Source of the DNA: DATKEH01 sp035546355
Lineage (GTDB): Bacteria > Acidobacteriota > Thermoanaerobaculia > Multivoradales > JAIOJS01
Assembly: GCA_035546355.1 (NCBI GenBank)
Contig: DATKEH010000051.1
Coordinates: 1-35,839 of the forward strand
DNA: 35,839 nt
Reading direction: 5' to 3'
Shown here: positions 8,612 to 15,694 of the stretch, in pieces
Position numbering within the stretch: position 1 is the stretch's first letter
Layout of the letters: each line of letters begins with the position of its first letter
Translations under genes and position numbers: made by a program
Notes under the pieces: model-generated
The model's database searches: none
Seen by the model: the letters and a program-made list of their open reading frames with translations, nothing else
What the model was told of the DNA's origin: nothing

Positions 8612-8635
8612 CCTCTCCCCGCGGACGGGGAGAGG
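8612..8635. repeat. REP-like CCTCTCCCCG hairpin
   Basis: CCTCTCCCCG (8612-8621) and CGGGGAGAGG (8626-8635) form a perfect 10-bp stem with a 4-nt loop. The motif, preceded by TCACCCCGACC, resembles a widespread intergenic hairpin of high-GC bacteria (CCCTCTCCCC-loop-GGGGAGAGGG). It may also act as a terminator or mRNA stabiliser. Confidence 0.6.
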
Positions 8636-8777
8636 AAGCCCCCGTCCACTCCCTCGACGATCCTGCCGCAGGAGACGCGTGAGCCACGGCGCTCACCACG
8701 GTCACGGCGGGGCACGCTCGACATGAGGATGCGTCCCCCGGGCGCCTACGCCGTGGCGAGGCCGCGCTGGAGGCCGC

Positions 8778-8972
8778 ACGGGGTTGGGGGTGCCCCGGCA
8801 AGGGGCCTCTCGCCGAGCGCAAGGCCCACCCGCCGTCTCCGCTCACGCGCGGTCCGGCGCGAAGGCGAGCGGAGGCGCCGGCGAGGATCTCGGCGGCCGC
8901 CGCCGAGATCCGCTCCTGCCGACCACCCGTACCGGCGCCGTCCCCTGCCGGGGCACCCCCAACCCCGCGTGG
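8778..8972. repeat. 195-bp nested palindromic element
   Basis: The outer arms are 8778-8801 (contains GGGGTTGGGGGTGCCCCGGC) and its near-perfect reverse complement at 8948-8972, about 22 matching bases with one 2-nt insertion (CG). Inside are smaller inverted pairs, CTCCGCTC with GAGCGGAG, and a perfect palindrome at 8886-8910. The arm motif itself folds (CCCC-GGCA-GGGG). A related third copy lies at about 9016-9040 in the same orientation as the right arm. It carries no gene. It could be a MITE-like or REP-type element; its copy number elsewhere is unknown. Confidence 0.55.
8886..8910. repeat. Perfect 25-bp palindrome
   Basis: GATCTCGGCGGC (8886-8897), one central C, then its exact reverse complement GCCGCCGAGATC (8899-8910). 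It sits at the centre-right of the larger nested element. Confidence 0.7.
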
Positions 8973-9070
8973 CCGGCCGCAGCCCCACCACCCTGCGAAC
9001 GTCCTAGCGGCGGCGCTCCCCTACCGGGGCACCTCCAGCCGGCCGCGGCAGGCGGGCCGCCGGGCGACGC

Positions 9071-11590
9071 TCAGTGGTGCAAGCCCGGCTGCGGTCGCGC
9101 CCGCGCCGGCGGCCGCGCCCCTTCGGCCTCCTCGCCCAGCACCGCCGCCTCCTCCGCCGTCGGCGCCAGGGCCAGCGACAGCACGGCGCTCAAGTCGCTC
9201 ACCGCATGCACCGCGAGCTTGTCGCGCACCTCCTCCGGCAGGTCCTCGAGGTCCCCCTCGTTCTCCGCCGGCAGCACGATCTCGGTGATCCCGGCCCGCA
9301 CCGCTCCCAGCACCTTCTCCTTGACACCGCCGATCGGCAGCACCGTGCCGGTCAAGGTGATCTCGCCGGTCATCGCCAGGTCGTGCCGCACCGGCCGCCC
9401 GGCGAGGCTCGATACCAGGGCGGTGGCCATGGTGATGCCCGCCGACGGCCCGTCCTTGCGGATGGCGCCCGCGGGCACGTGCACGTGCACGTCGCGCTCG
9501 AACCTGCTGCTCTCGATGCCCAGCTCGTCGGCGTGCGACCGGGCCCAGCTCCAGGCGGCCAGCGCCGACTCCTTCATCACCTCGCCGAGCTGGCCGGTGA
9601 GCACCAGGTTGCCCTTGCCGGGCATGGTGGCGGCCTCGACGAACATGATGTCGCCGCCGGCCGGGGTGTAGTACATCCCGGTCGCCACCCCCACCCGGTC
9701 CTCGCGCGCCGCCTGCTCGGGACGGATCTTCGGCCGCCCCAGCAGCTCGGCGACGTCCGTGGGGCCCAGCTCGAGCGTCTCCACCTCGCGGGCGGCGATG
9801 CGCCTGGCCACCTTGCGGGCCAGCTTGCCGAGGGCACGCTCGAGCTGGCGCACCCCGCCCTCGCGGGTGTAGCGGGTGATCACCTCGCGGATCGCGTCGT
9901 CGCTGAGCGCCAGCTGCTCCTCGGAGAGCGCCTTCTCCTCGAGCTGCCGCGGCCACAGGAAACGGCGTGCGATCACCAGCTTCTCGCTCTCGGTGTAGCC
10001 GGTGAACTCCACCAGCTCCATGCGGTCGTAGAGCGGCTCGGGGATGTTCTGCGCGAAGTTGGCGGTGGCGATGAACAGCACCTCGGAGAGGTCGAAGGGG
10101 ATGCCGAGGTAGTGGTCGACGAAGGTGTCGTTCTGCGCCGGGTCCAGCACCTCGAGCAGGGCGCTGGCCGGATCGCCGTGCATCGACACTCCCAGCTTGT
10201 CCACCTCGTCGAGCAGGAACACGGGGTTCTTGGTGCCGGCCTGGCGCATCCCCTGCACGATGCGGCCGGGCATGGCGCCGACGTAGGTGCGGCGGTGGCC
10301 GCGGACGTCGGCCTCGTCGCGGACGCCGCCCAAAGAGACGCGGACGTACTCGCGCCCCATGGAGCGGGCGATCGACTTGGCGATCGAGGTCTTGCCCACG
10401 CCCGGCGGCCCGACGAAGAGCAGGATCGGCCCCTTGGAGATGCGGTCGTCGGGGTTGCCCGGCACCTCGGACGGCGCCTCGACCTCCACGTCCTCCGCCT
10501 CGGGGTCGGCGGCCGCGGCGGCCTCCGCCGCCTCCTGCACCGCCCGCGCCTGCTGCTTCTCCAGCCGCAGCTGGCGCACCGCCAGGTACTCGAGCACGCG
10601 ATCCTTGACGTCCTCGAGCCCGTAGTGGTCCTCCTCGAGGACCCGGGCCGCCTCGCGCAAGTCGAGGTGCTCGTCGCTGCGCTGGTTCCACGGCAGCTCG
10701 ACCACCGTCTCGAGATAGGTGCGGATGACCTGGTACTCCATCGACTCGCGGGCGATCCGCTGCAGGCGCCCGAGCTCGCGATCGACCTCCTTGCGCGCAT
10801 CCTTGGGCAGGTCGAGGGCTTCGATCTTTTCGCGCAACTCCTCGAGATCGCCGGCGTCCTCGCCGCCGCCGAGCTCCTGCTGGATCGCCTTCATCTGCTC
10901 GCGCAGCACCATCTCGCGCTGCCGGTCGCCCAGCTCGCGCTGTACCTTGCTCTTGATCTCCTGCTGCGCGTCGAGGACGGTGATCTGGCGCTCGACCTGC
11001 AGCAGCACCAGGCGCAGGCGCTCCTCCACTCCGGCGGTCTCGAGGATCATCTGCTTCTCGTGCGCCGGCAGCTCCAGGTAGCTGGCCACCAGGTCGGCGA
11101 GACGGCCCGGCTCCTCGACGCTCGCCAGGAAGCGCTCGACCACCTCCTCGGGCAGGCCGGACTTCTCGCCCAGCTCGGCCGCCCGCTCGCGCACCTCGCG
11201 CTGCAGGGCGACGAAGGCGGCATCCTCGAGAACCGCCGGCAGGCTCTCCTCGACCTGCCGCACCACGGCTTCGAGGTAGCCCTCCCGCTCCTCGAACCGC
11301 ACCGCCCGGCCGCGGAACTTGCCGTCGAGCAGCAGCTGCACGGTGCTGCCTCCGGAGCGCTGCACCTGGTCGATGTGGGCGACGGTGCCCACCGGGTAGA
11401 GCAGCTCCGGCGTCACCCGGTCGCGGTTCTCGCGCTGGCAGACGGCCAGGATCAGGCGATCGGGGCCGGAGACCGCGGCCTGGATGGCGCGCAGCGTCGA
11501 CGGGCGGCCGGCGCCGATGGGCGAGGCCACGCCGGGAAAGATCACCGCCTCACGCAGCGGCAGGACCGGGATCTTCAGGGTATCGGACAT
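9071..11590 (-). CDS. lon: ATP-dependent Lon protease
   Basis: 839 residues, start ATG 11588-11590 with an upstream GGAAGGAGGG ribosome-binding site. Domain order is the LON substrate-binding domain (residues ~6-205), a coiled-coil connector (~205-330), the AAA+ module with Walker A GPPGVGKT (394-401) and FLLDEVDK (Walker B), and the Lon protease domain with nucleophile Ser716 (KDGPSAG) and catalytic Lys759 (GGVKEK). Walker A lies about 38 residues later than in E. coli Lon because of an Ala/Glu-rich insert between LRLEKQQARA and DRISKGPILLF. The C-terminus carries a ~25-residue Pro/Arg/Ala-rich extension. Lon degrades misfolded and regulatory proteins in the cytoplasm. A HAIR-like element 111 nt upstream suggests control by the heat-shock repressor HspR. 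Confidence 0.97.
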   Translation of the reverse strand: MSDTLKIPVLPLREAVIFPGVASPIGAGRPSTLRAIQAAVSGPDRLILAVCQRENRDRVTPELLYPVGTVAHIDQVQRSGGSTVQLLLDGKFRGRAVRFEEREGYLEAVVRQVEESLPAVLEDAAFVALQREVRERAAELGEKSGLPEEVVERFLASVEEPGRLADLVASYLELPAHEKQMILETAGVEERLRLVLLQVERQITVLDAQQEIKSKVQRELGDRQREMVLREQMKAIQQELGGGEDAGDLEELREKIEALDLPKDARKEVDRELGRLQRIARESMEYQVIRTYLETVVELPWNQRSDEHLDLREAARVLEEDHYGLEDVKDRVLEYLAVRQLRLEKQQARAVQEAAEAAAAADPEAEDVEVEAPSEVPGNPDDRISKGPILLFVGPPGVGKTSIAKSIARSMGREYVRVSLGGVRDEADVRGHRRTYVGAMPGRIVQGMRQAGTKNPVFLLDEVDKLGVSMHGDPASALLEVLDPAQNDTFVDHYLGIPFDLSEVLFIATANFAQNIPEPLYDRMELVEFTGYTESEKLVIARRFLWPRQLEEKALSEEQLALSDDAIREVITRYTREGGVRQLERALGKLARKVARRIAAREVETLELGPTDVAELLGRPKIRPEQAAREDRVGVATGMYYTPAGGDIMFVEAATMPGKGNLVLTGQLGEVMKESALAAWSWARSHADELGIESSRFERDVHVHVPAGAIRKDGPSAGITMATALVSSLAGRPVRHDLAMTGEITLTGTVLPIGGVKEKVLGAVRAGITEIVLPAENEGDLEDLPEEVRDKLAVHAVSDLSAVLSLALAPTAEEAAVLGEEAEGARPPARARPQPGLHH

Positions 11591-11700
11591 GAGTCGGTGG
11601 ACCCTCCTTCCTCGCTCGGGAGCCGGCGGCCCCAGAGGGTTTGTGGGACACCTCGTAGAAGTGCGCGACCGGTGACGGAAATTCCTCCCGGCGCCAAATT

Positions 11701-11721
11701 CTTGACAATCCTCTACTCAAC
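11701..11721. promoter_or_regulatory. HAIR-like (HspR) operator upstream of lon
   Basis: CTTGACA-N7-ACTCAAC on the plus strand (GTTGAGT-N7-TGTCAAG on the minus strand). The HspR-associated inverted repeat consensus is CTTGAGT-N7-ACTCAAG, so 11 of 14 specified positions match and the 7-nt spacing is exact. It lies in an unusually AT-rich patch 111 nt before the lon ATG. HspR is known to repress lon, clpB and dnaK in actinobacteria. Control of lon here is inference, and the divergent gene at 11839 could also be affected. Confidence 0.6.
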
Positions 11722-11789
11722 TATCTGGCCCGTCCTCCTTCGCGCTCCAGCCTATACCGTTCGGACCCCAGTAGCCCGCTGGCGGTTGG

Positions 11790-11795
11790 TAGACT
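11790..11795 (+). promoter_or_regulatory. -10-like box of the DUF6503-like gene
   Basis: TAGACT, followed by GCCG as in the other TANACT-type boxes in this window. No clear -35 element is visible 17 nt upstream. Confidence 0.3.
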
Positions 11796-11838
11796 GCCGT
11801 GCAAGACGCCCGCCGCCCCCTGGAGAAAGGAGATGGAG

Positions 11839-12651
11839 ATGCGATACCGCAGCGCCCCGCTCGCCGTTCTCGCCGCCTTCGCCCTCACTGCGCCCGGAGC
11901 CGCCGCCGCGGAGGCGCCGCTCACCGCCGCCGCGGTGGCCGAGCGGAGCATGCAGGCCATGGGTGGCAGGGAGGCGTTCGACCGCGCTCGACTGCTGCGC
12001 TTCGACTTCCGAGTCGCCAGGGACGGCGAGGAGCTGTCGCGCTTTCGGCACTGGTGGGACCGCTTCACGGGAGCCTATCGCCTCGAGGGCCTCTCCTCCG
12101 ACGGCGAGCCCTTCCGGGTGCTCTTCGACGTCGACAGCCGCGACGGCCGGGCCTGGCGCGCCGGCGCCGAGCTGGCGGGGGACGAGGCGCGCGAGCTGCT
12201 CGATTACGCCTACCGCCGGTTCATCAACGACACCTACTGGCTCCTGATGCCCTGGAAGTGGCTGGATCCGGGCGTCCGGCTCGAGCTGGTCGGCCGGCAG
12301 GAGGTAGACGGCGTAGCCTACGACCTGGTGACGCTGACATTCGAGGCCGGCGTCGGCCTCACCTCCGGCGACCGCTACTGGGCCTTCGTGTCCCCTGAAA
12401 CCGACCGCATGGAGCGCTGGCAGTACCTGCTGCAGACCGAGGACGGCGAGCCGGGCAGCGGCGAGCCCACCGTCTGGGCCTGGGAGGACTGGCAGCCCAC
12501 CCAGGCCGGGATCCTGCTGGCCCGCAACCGGCGCAAGCTCGGCGCCGGCCCACGGGTCGAGATCGGCTTTCCCGTCGCCGAGCTGACCGCCGATCCGACG
12601 GAGGAGGCGCTGCGCGAGGCCCTGGCGCCGCCACCTCCGGCACCCCGGTGA
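11839..12651 (+). CDS. Exported DUF6503-like protein
   Basis: About 270 residues. Two in-frame ATGs occur (11833 and 11839). AAAGGAG (11826-11832) abuts the first and is 6 nt from the second, so I start at 11839. A signal peptide (RYRSAPLAVLAAFALTAPGAAAAE) precedes a region predicted to be mostly beta strand: residues 30-110 with FDFRVARDGEELSRFRHWWDRFTGAYRLEG, then FINDTYWLLMPWKWLDPGVRLELVG. The NDTYWLLMP-K-LDPGV core resembles DUF6503 proteins, which share a LolA/LolB-like fold used for carrying lipids or lipoproteins. Function is unassigned. The next gene begins 4 nt after its stop, so the two are probably co-transcribed. Confidence 0.65.
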   Translation: MRYRSAPLAVLAAFALTAPGAAAAEAPLTAAAVAERSMQAMGGREAFDRARLLRFDFRVARDGEELSRFRHWWDRFTGAYRLEGLSSDGEPFRVLFDVDSRDGRAWRAGAELAGDEARELLDYAYRRFINDTYWLLMPWKWLDPGVRLELVGRQEVDGVAYDLVTLTFEAGVGLTSGDRYWAFVSPETDRMERWQYLLQTEDGEPGSGEPTVWAWEDWQPTQAGILLARNRRKLGAGPRVEIGFPVAELTADPTEEALREALAPPPPAPR

Positions 12652-12655
12652 ACCC

Positions 12656-12946
12656 TTGACGGAGCGCACCCGCCGCCAGGAGATCCAGGAGATGCTGGCC
12701 GGCGCCGAGCACGACTTCGAGGAGCTGCGCCAGATCCTCGCCCTGCCGGTGGCGGTGCTGGAGGAGGACCTGCGCCACCTGCAGCGCAGCCTCGAGCGCT
12801 CGCCGCAGCGGCTGCGGGCGCAGCCGGCCCGCTGCCCGCAGTGCGATTTCCGCTTCCGGCTCCGCCCCGGGCGGTTCGCCACCCCGGGGCGCTGCCCGCA
12901 ATGCCGCAACCAACGCCTGCAGCCGGTGCGGCTGAGGGTGGGCTGA
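12656..12946 (+). CDS. Small HTH plus zinc-ribbon putative transcriptional regulator (COG3357-like)
   Basis: 96 residues starting at TTG 12656, four bases after the previous stop. Residues 1-45 (TRRQEIQEMLAGAEHDFEELRQILALPVAVLEEDLRHLQRSL) form a winged-helix-like segment, and residues 58-90 hold a zinc ribbon with CPQC and CPQC pairs 18 residues apart (CPQCDFRF...GRCPQCRNQ). The order and motifs match the predicted transcriptional regulators of COG3357, best known from archaea; bacterial members exist but are less studied. The regulated gene is unknown; co-transcription with the upstream exported protein is likely from spacing. It converges on the HD hydrolase gene. Confidence 0.65.
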   Translation: MTERTRRQEIQEMLAGAEHDFEELRQILALPVAVLEEDLRHLQRSLERSPQRLRAQPARCPQCDFRFRLRPGRFATPGRCPQCRNQRLQPVRLRVG

Positions 12947-12958
12947 AGCGGCGCCGCC

Positions 12959-13555
12959 CTACGCCGTCGCCAGCTGGCCGTCGAGCTCGAGCTCGCTGGC
13001 GCGCTCCTGCATGGCCGCCAGCACGTTGCCGACGTGCTGCCACAGCTCGAGGCGGCCGCCGAAGCACGCCTCGCTGAAGTCGCGGGTGGCGTGCTCGACG
13101 TGTTGGCGATCGACGCCAGCGGCGAACGACCGCTCCGTCCACCGCTTCTCGATCGACTGGAGCTGCAGCTCGCGCACGTCCTTGCTGGGGCGGATGAGGG
13201 CGCCGGCGATGATCAGACCGGTCACCTCGTCGCACGCCAGCAGGGCGAAGTCGATCGGCCGCGACCGCTCGACTCCGGTGCCCGCCGTGTTGTGCGACAG
13301 GATCGCCTGCACCACCGTCTCCGGGCAACCGTGCTGGCGCAGGATCGGCGCCCCCTTGGCCGGGTGGTCCCCCAGCGTCGGATGTAGCTCCCAGTCGAAG
13401 TCGTGCAGCAGCCCGGCGAGGCCCCACGCCTCGGGGTCCTCTCCGAGCTTCCCGGCGTAGTGGCGCATGGCGGCCTCCACCGCCAGCATGTGGCGGCGCA
13501 GGCCCGGAGCGGCGACGTGGCGGGTCATCAGCTCGAGGGCGTCCTGTCGCTCCAT
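12959..13555 (-). CDS. HD-superfamily hydrolase (COG2316-like)
   Basis: About 198 residues from ATG 13553-13555. An early His (RRHMLAVEAAMRHYA), then LLHDFDWELHPTLGDHPAKGAPIL with the HD metal pair, AILSHN, and DFALLACDEVTGLIIAGALIRPSKDV, where a second Asp completes the site. This order, including the GLIIAGALIRPSK segment, is that of COG2316 predicted HD hydrolases. The substrate is unknown; HD proteins are usually metal-dependent phosphohydrolases. No Shine-Dalgarno is present; TATACT lies 7 nt upstream of the ATG. The frame is open 18 codons further upstream, but that part would overlap the promoter and terminator hairpins. Confidence 0.8.
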   Translation of the reverse strand: MERQDALELMTRHVAAPGLRRHMLAVEAAMRHYAGKLGEDPEAWGLAGLLHDFDWELHPTLGDHPAKGAPILRQHGCPETVVQAILSHNTAGTGVERSRPIDFALLACDEVTGLIIAGALIRPSKDVRELQLQSIEKRWTERSFAAGVDRQHVEHATRDFSEACFGGRLELWQHVGNVLAAMQERASELELDGQLATA

Positions 13556-13562
13556 CGCGGGG

Positions 13563-13568
13563 AGTATA
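13563..13568 (-). promoter_or_regulatory. -10 box of the HD hydrolase gene (leaderless type)
   Basis: TATACT on the minus strand ends 7 nt before the ATG at 13555, with no Shine-Dalgarno between. This is the clearest leaderless-type arrangement in the window. Confidence 0.5.
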
Positions 13569-13575
13569 CGGCGCG

Positions 13576-13614
13576 GGAGTGTGCGCGGCAGAACCGCGCG
13601 CTCGCGCACACTCC
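13576..13614 (-). terminator. Long hairpin after the MerR-TPR gene
   Basis: GGAGTGTGCGCG (13576-13587) pairs perfectly with CGCGCACACTCC (13603-13614). An alternative inner stem, GCGCGG with CCGCGC, is also possible. It lies just downstream of the MerR-TPR stop and just upstream of the HD gene promoter, so it probably separates the two units. There is no T tract. Confidence 0.5.
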
Positions 13615-13632
13615 TAGCCTGGTGCAGGCTAG
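13614..13632 (-). terminator. Hairpin over the MerR-TPR stop codon
   Basis: CTAGCCTG (13614-13621), GTG loop, CAGGCTAG (13625-13632): a perfect 8-bp stem that contains the TAG stop codon of the MerR-TPR gene. Together with the adjacent longer hairpin it forms a tandem terminator-like structure. Confidence 0.45.
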
Positions 13633-14480
13633 CTGCCGCCCAGCTCGCGGTAGCGCTTCAGCCAGCGTACCGCCTCGCGCCGGTCCCCCAGTCGCTCACA
13701 CACTCCCGCCAGGTTGTAGCAGGCGTCGGCGTTGTGCGACTCGATCTCGAGCGCGCGACGGTACGCCCAGCGGGCCTCCTCCAGTCGGCCGCGGTCCTCG
13801 AGCGCGACGCCGAGGTTGAACGCGGCGACCGCGCTCCCCGGGGCGAGGCCCAGGGCGCGACGGTAGTGCGCCTCGGCCGCCGGCAGGTCGCCATCCTCGT
13901 GCAGCAGGCGCCCGAGGTTGATGTGGGCCGACAGGTGGTCGGGGGCCAGCTCGAGGACCCGGCGGTAGACTTCCCGTGCGTCGCCGGGGGCCGTGGCCTC
14001 CAGCTCGCAGGCGACGGCGAACCAGTCGTCGGCGTCGAGCTCGCGGTCCGGCCGGCGGGCATCCCGCACCAGGCGGGGCGCCAGCGGTGCCGCCGCCTGC
14101 GCCAGCTCCGCGACCTCGAAGTCCAACAACGCCTGTCCCGACTCGGGGTTCCAGCTTCGCCCCCCCTCCCGCACCACGATCTCGGCCCCCTCAGCGGTGA
14201 GGCGCACCGAGCTCAACGAGCGACCGCGGGGCAGCTGCTCGGGAAGGTGGGCCAGGGCCCGGCGCACCCGCCGCATCGAGATGCCGGCGGCGAGCAGCCC
14301 CTGGGCCGCGCGCAGGATCACCACGTCCTGAAAGCTGAAGCGGTACTCGCCGCGGGCGCCTCGCGACGGGTCGAGGATCCCCTGTCGCACGAAGGAACGG
14401 ACGCGCGGCGGGTCGAGGCCGAGCAGCGAGGCGATCTCGCCGGTCGAGTAGCCGGTGGAGACGGTGCGGCGGCTCACCAC
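13629..14480 (-). CDS. MerR-type HTH protein with C-terminal TPR repeats
   Basis: About 283 residues. A MerR-like winged helix (residues ~9-80: YSTGEIASLLGLDPPRVRSFVRQGILDPSRG, then YRFSFQDVVILRAAQGLLAAGISMRRVRRAL) is followed by a short linker and at least three tetratricopeptide repeats (REVYRRVLELAPDHLSAHINLGRLL, EAHYRRALGLAPGSAVAAFNLGVAL, RWAYRRALEIESHNADACYNLAGV). MerR proteins usually carry ligand-binding or dimerising coiled-coil tails; the TPR tail implies protein partners. The start is one of two consecutive GTGs (14480 or 14477), about 46 nt after the Ku stop, so co-transcription with Ku is likely. No strong ribosome-binding site is seen. Target genes are unknown. Confidence 0.75.
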   Translation of the reverse strand: MVSRRTVSTGYSTGEIASLLGLDPPRVRSFVRQGILDPSRGARGEYRFSFQDVVILRAAQGLLAAGISMRRVRRALAHLPEQLPRGRSLSSVRLTAEGAEIVVREGGRSWNPESGQALLDFEVAELAQAAAPLAPRLVRDARRPDRELDADDWFAVACELEATAPGDAREVYRRVLELAPDHLSAHINLGRLLHEDGDLPAAEAHYRRALGLAPGSAVAAFNLGVALEDRGRLEEARWAYRRALEIESHNADACYNLAGVCERLGDRREAVRWLKRYRELGGS

Positions 14481-14526
14481 GTGACGGGGGCCGGCGCGGG
14501 CGGGCCGCCACCGGCGGCTCCCGCGC

Positions 14527-15408
14527 TTACTTCGCCTTGCGGCGCCGGGTCCCGCCCGCCGTCGCCGTGCGCCGCTTCGACTTGGCCGCCGGTGTCGCCC
14601 GCTGGGGAGGTTTGCGACTCGCATCGCGGCTGGCGTCGCCGGCGGCGATGCTCGCCTTGAGCGCCTCCATCAGGTCGATCACCTGCGCCTTCGGCTGCTC
14701 GCGGGGGGCCGCCGTGACCTCCTGGCCGGCGATCTTCCGCTCGATCAGCTCCATCAGCTGCTTGCGCGACTCGTCCTCGTACGTCTGCGGGCGGAACTCC
14801 TCGCTGGTGATCTGCTCGACCAGCTGCTTGGCGAGCTCCAGCTCCTTGTCCTTCACCTCCGCCTCGCCGATCGGCACCTCGGAGAAGCTGCGGATCTCGT
14901 CCGCGAAGTGCAGCTGCTGCATCACCAGCCCCTCCTCGAAGGGGCGCAGCAGCACCAGGTAGTTCTTGCCGCGGGCCGCGTAGCGGGCGAGCGCCACCCT
15001 TCCGGTCTGCCGCATCGCCTCGGCCAGCAGCCGGTAGGGGCGATCTCCGCCCTTGTCGGGGCCGAGGTAGTAGGCGCGATCGAAGAAGATCGGATCCACC
15101 GAGCTGATGGGGACGAACTCGGCGATCTCGATGGCGTTGGTGGGGCGAGTGGAGAGCGCCGCCAGGTCCTCCTCGTCGACCACCACGAACTGGTCGCGGG
15201 CGAATTCGTAGCCCTTGGCCAGGTCGCGGCGCTCGACCACCACGTCCTCGGTCGGGCAGTAGTACTGCTGCCGCACGCGCGAGCCGCAGGCGGCGTGCAG
15301 GAGGTTGAGGTGCACTCCGGCGGAGCTCTCTCCGGCCGAGTACAGCTTGACCGGGATCGACACCAGTCCGAACGAGACGGTGGCCTTGGCCATGGCACGG
15401 GCGCTCAT
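14527..15408 (-). CDS. ku: Bacterial Ku, non-homologous end-joining protein
   Basis: About 293 residues from ATG 15406-15408. The Ku core opens with ATVSFGLVSIPVKLYSAGE and continues with VHLNLLHAACGSRVRQQYYCPTEDVVVERRDLAKGYEFARDQFVVVDEEDL, SVDPIFFDRAYYLGPDKGG and ALARYAARGKNYLVLLRPFEEGLVMQQLHFADEI, all diagnostic for prokaryotic Ku. A Lys/Arg-rich tail (last ~35 residues, ending RRRKAK) is typical of the DNA-binding C-terminus. Ku homodimers hold broken DNA ends and recruit LigD; no ligD is in this window. The frame is open 75 codons upstream, but Ku homology starts near 15408. A TATATA box is 8 nt before the ATG and there is no Shine-Dalgarno. An alternative start is ATG 15391-15393. Confidence 0.95.
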   Translation of the reverse strand: MSARAMAKATVSFGLVSIPVKLYSAGESSAGVHLNLLHAACGSRVRQQYYCPTEDVVVERRDLAKGYEFARDQFVVVDEEDLAALSTRPTNAIEIAEFVPISSVDPIFFDRAYYLGPDKGGDRPYRLLAEAMRQTGRVALARYAARGKNYLVLLRPFEEGLVMQQLHFADEIRSFSEVPIGEAEVKDKELELAKQLVEQITSEEFRPQTYEDESRKQLMELIERKIAGQEVTAAPREQPKAQVIDLMEALKASIAAGDASRDASRKPPQRATPAAKSKRRTATAGGTRRRKAK

Positions 15409-15416
15409 GGAGGCTG

Positions 15417-15422
15417 TATATA
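15417..15422 (-). promoter_or_regulatory. -10 box of ku (leaderless type)
   Basis: TATATA on the minus strand, 8 nt before the ku ATG, in a locally AT-rich stretch. A sequence matching the DnaA-box consensus (TTTTCCACA, minus strand of 15431-15439) lies just upstream; a single box may be chance. Confidence 0.4.
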
Positions 15423-15694
15423 ACACAACCTGTGGAAAACTCGTGAGCCCAGGGATCGCCGCGGGCGGCCCGCCGTCCACGTCGCAGTGCGGCGATGCCC
15501 CCGCCAGAGGACACCGCCATCCGTCCGCAACACCCTGCCAGCGCTGGAGATGCCTCCTGGTGATCGACTGCGGCCGGCGATGCCGCAGCGCGAAAATAAA
15601 CACTCCCAGCGGCCGGTTCGTATCTACATACAAAGAGCCGTGTCCGAGAGGCTGCGGCAGCTGGCACGAGGGTTGCTAAATCCTCCGTCAGAAC

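Larger units (their letters stand above)
8571..9070. other. 500-bp gene-free region rich in inverted repeats
   Basis: Between the rhomboid-like gene and the end of lon I find no convincing coding sequence; the open frames here are Arg/Pro/Ala-rich shadows. The stretch holds a CCTCTCCCCG hairpin, a 195-bp interval flanked by long inverted repeats, a perfect 25-bp palindrome inside it, and a third, diverged copy of the flanking motif near 9016-9040. These are listed separately. Confidence 0.7.

Noticed and set aside
15431..15439. DnaA box (TTTTCCACA on the minus strand)
   Set aside because: One consensus 9-mer with no cluster, no AT-rich unwinding region and no dnaA/dnaN nearby does not make an origin.
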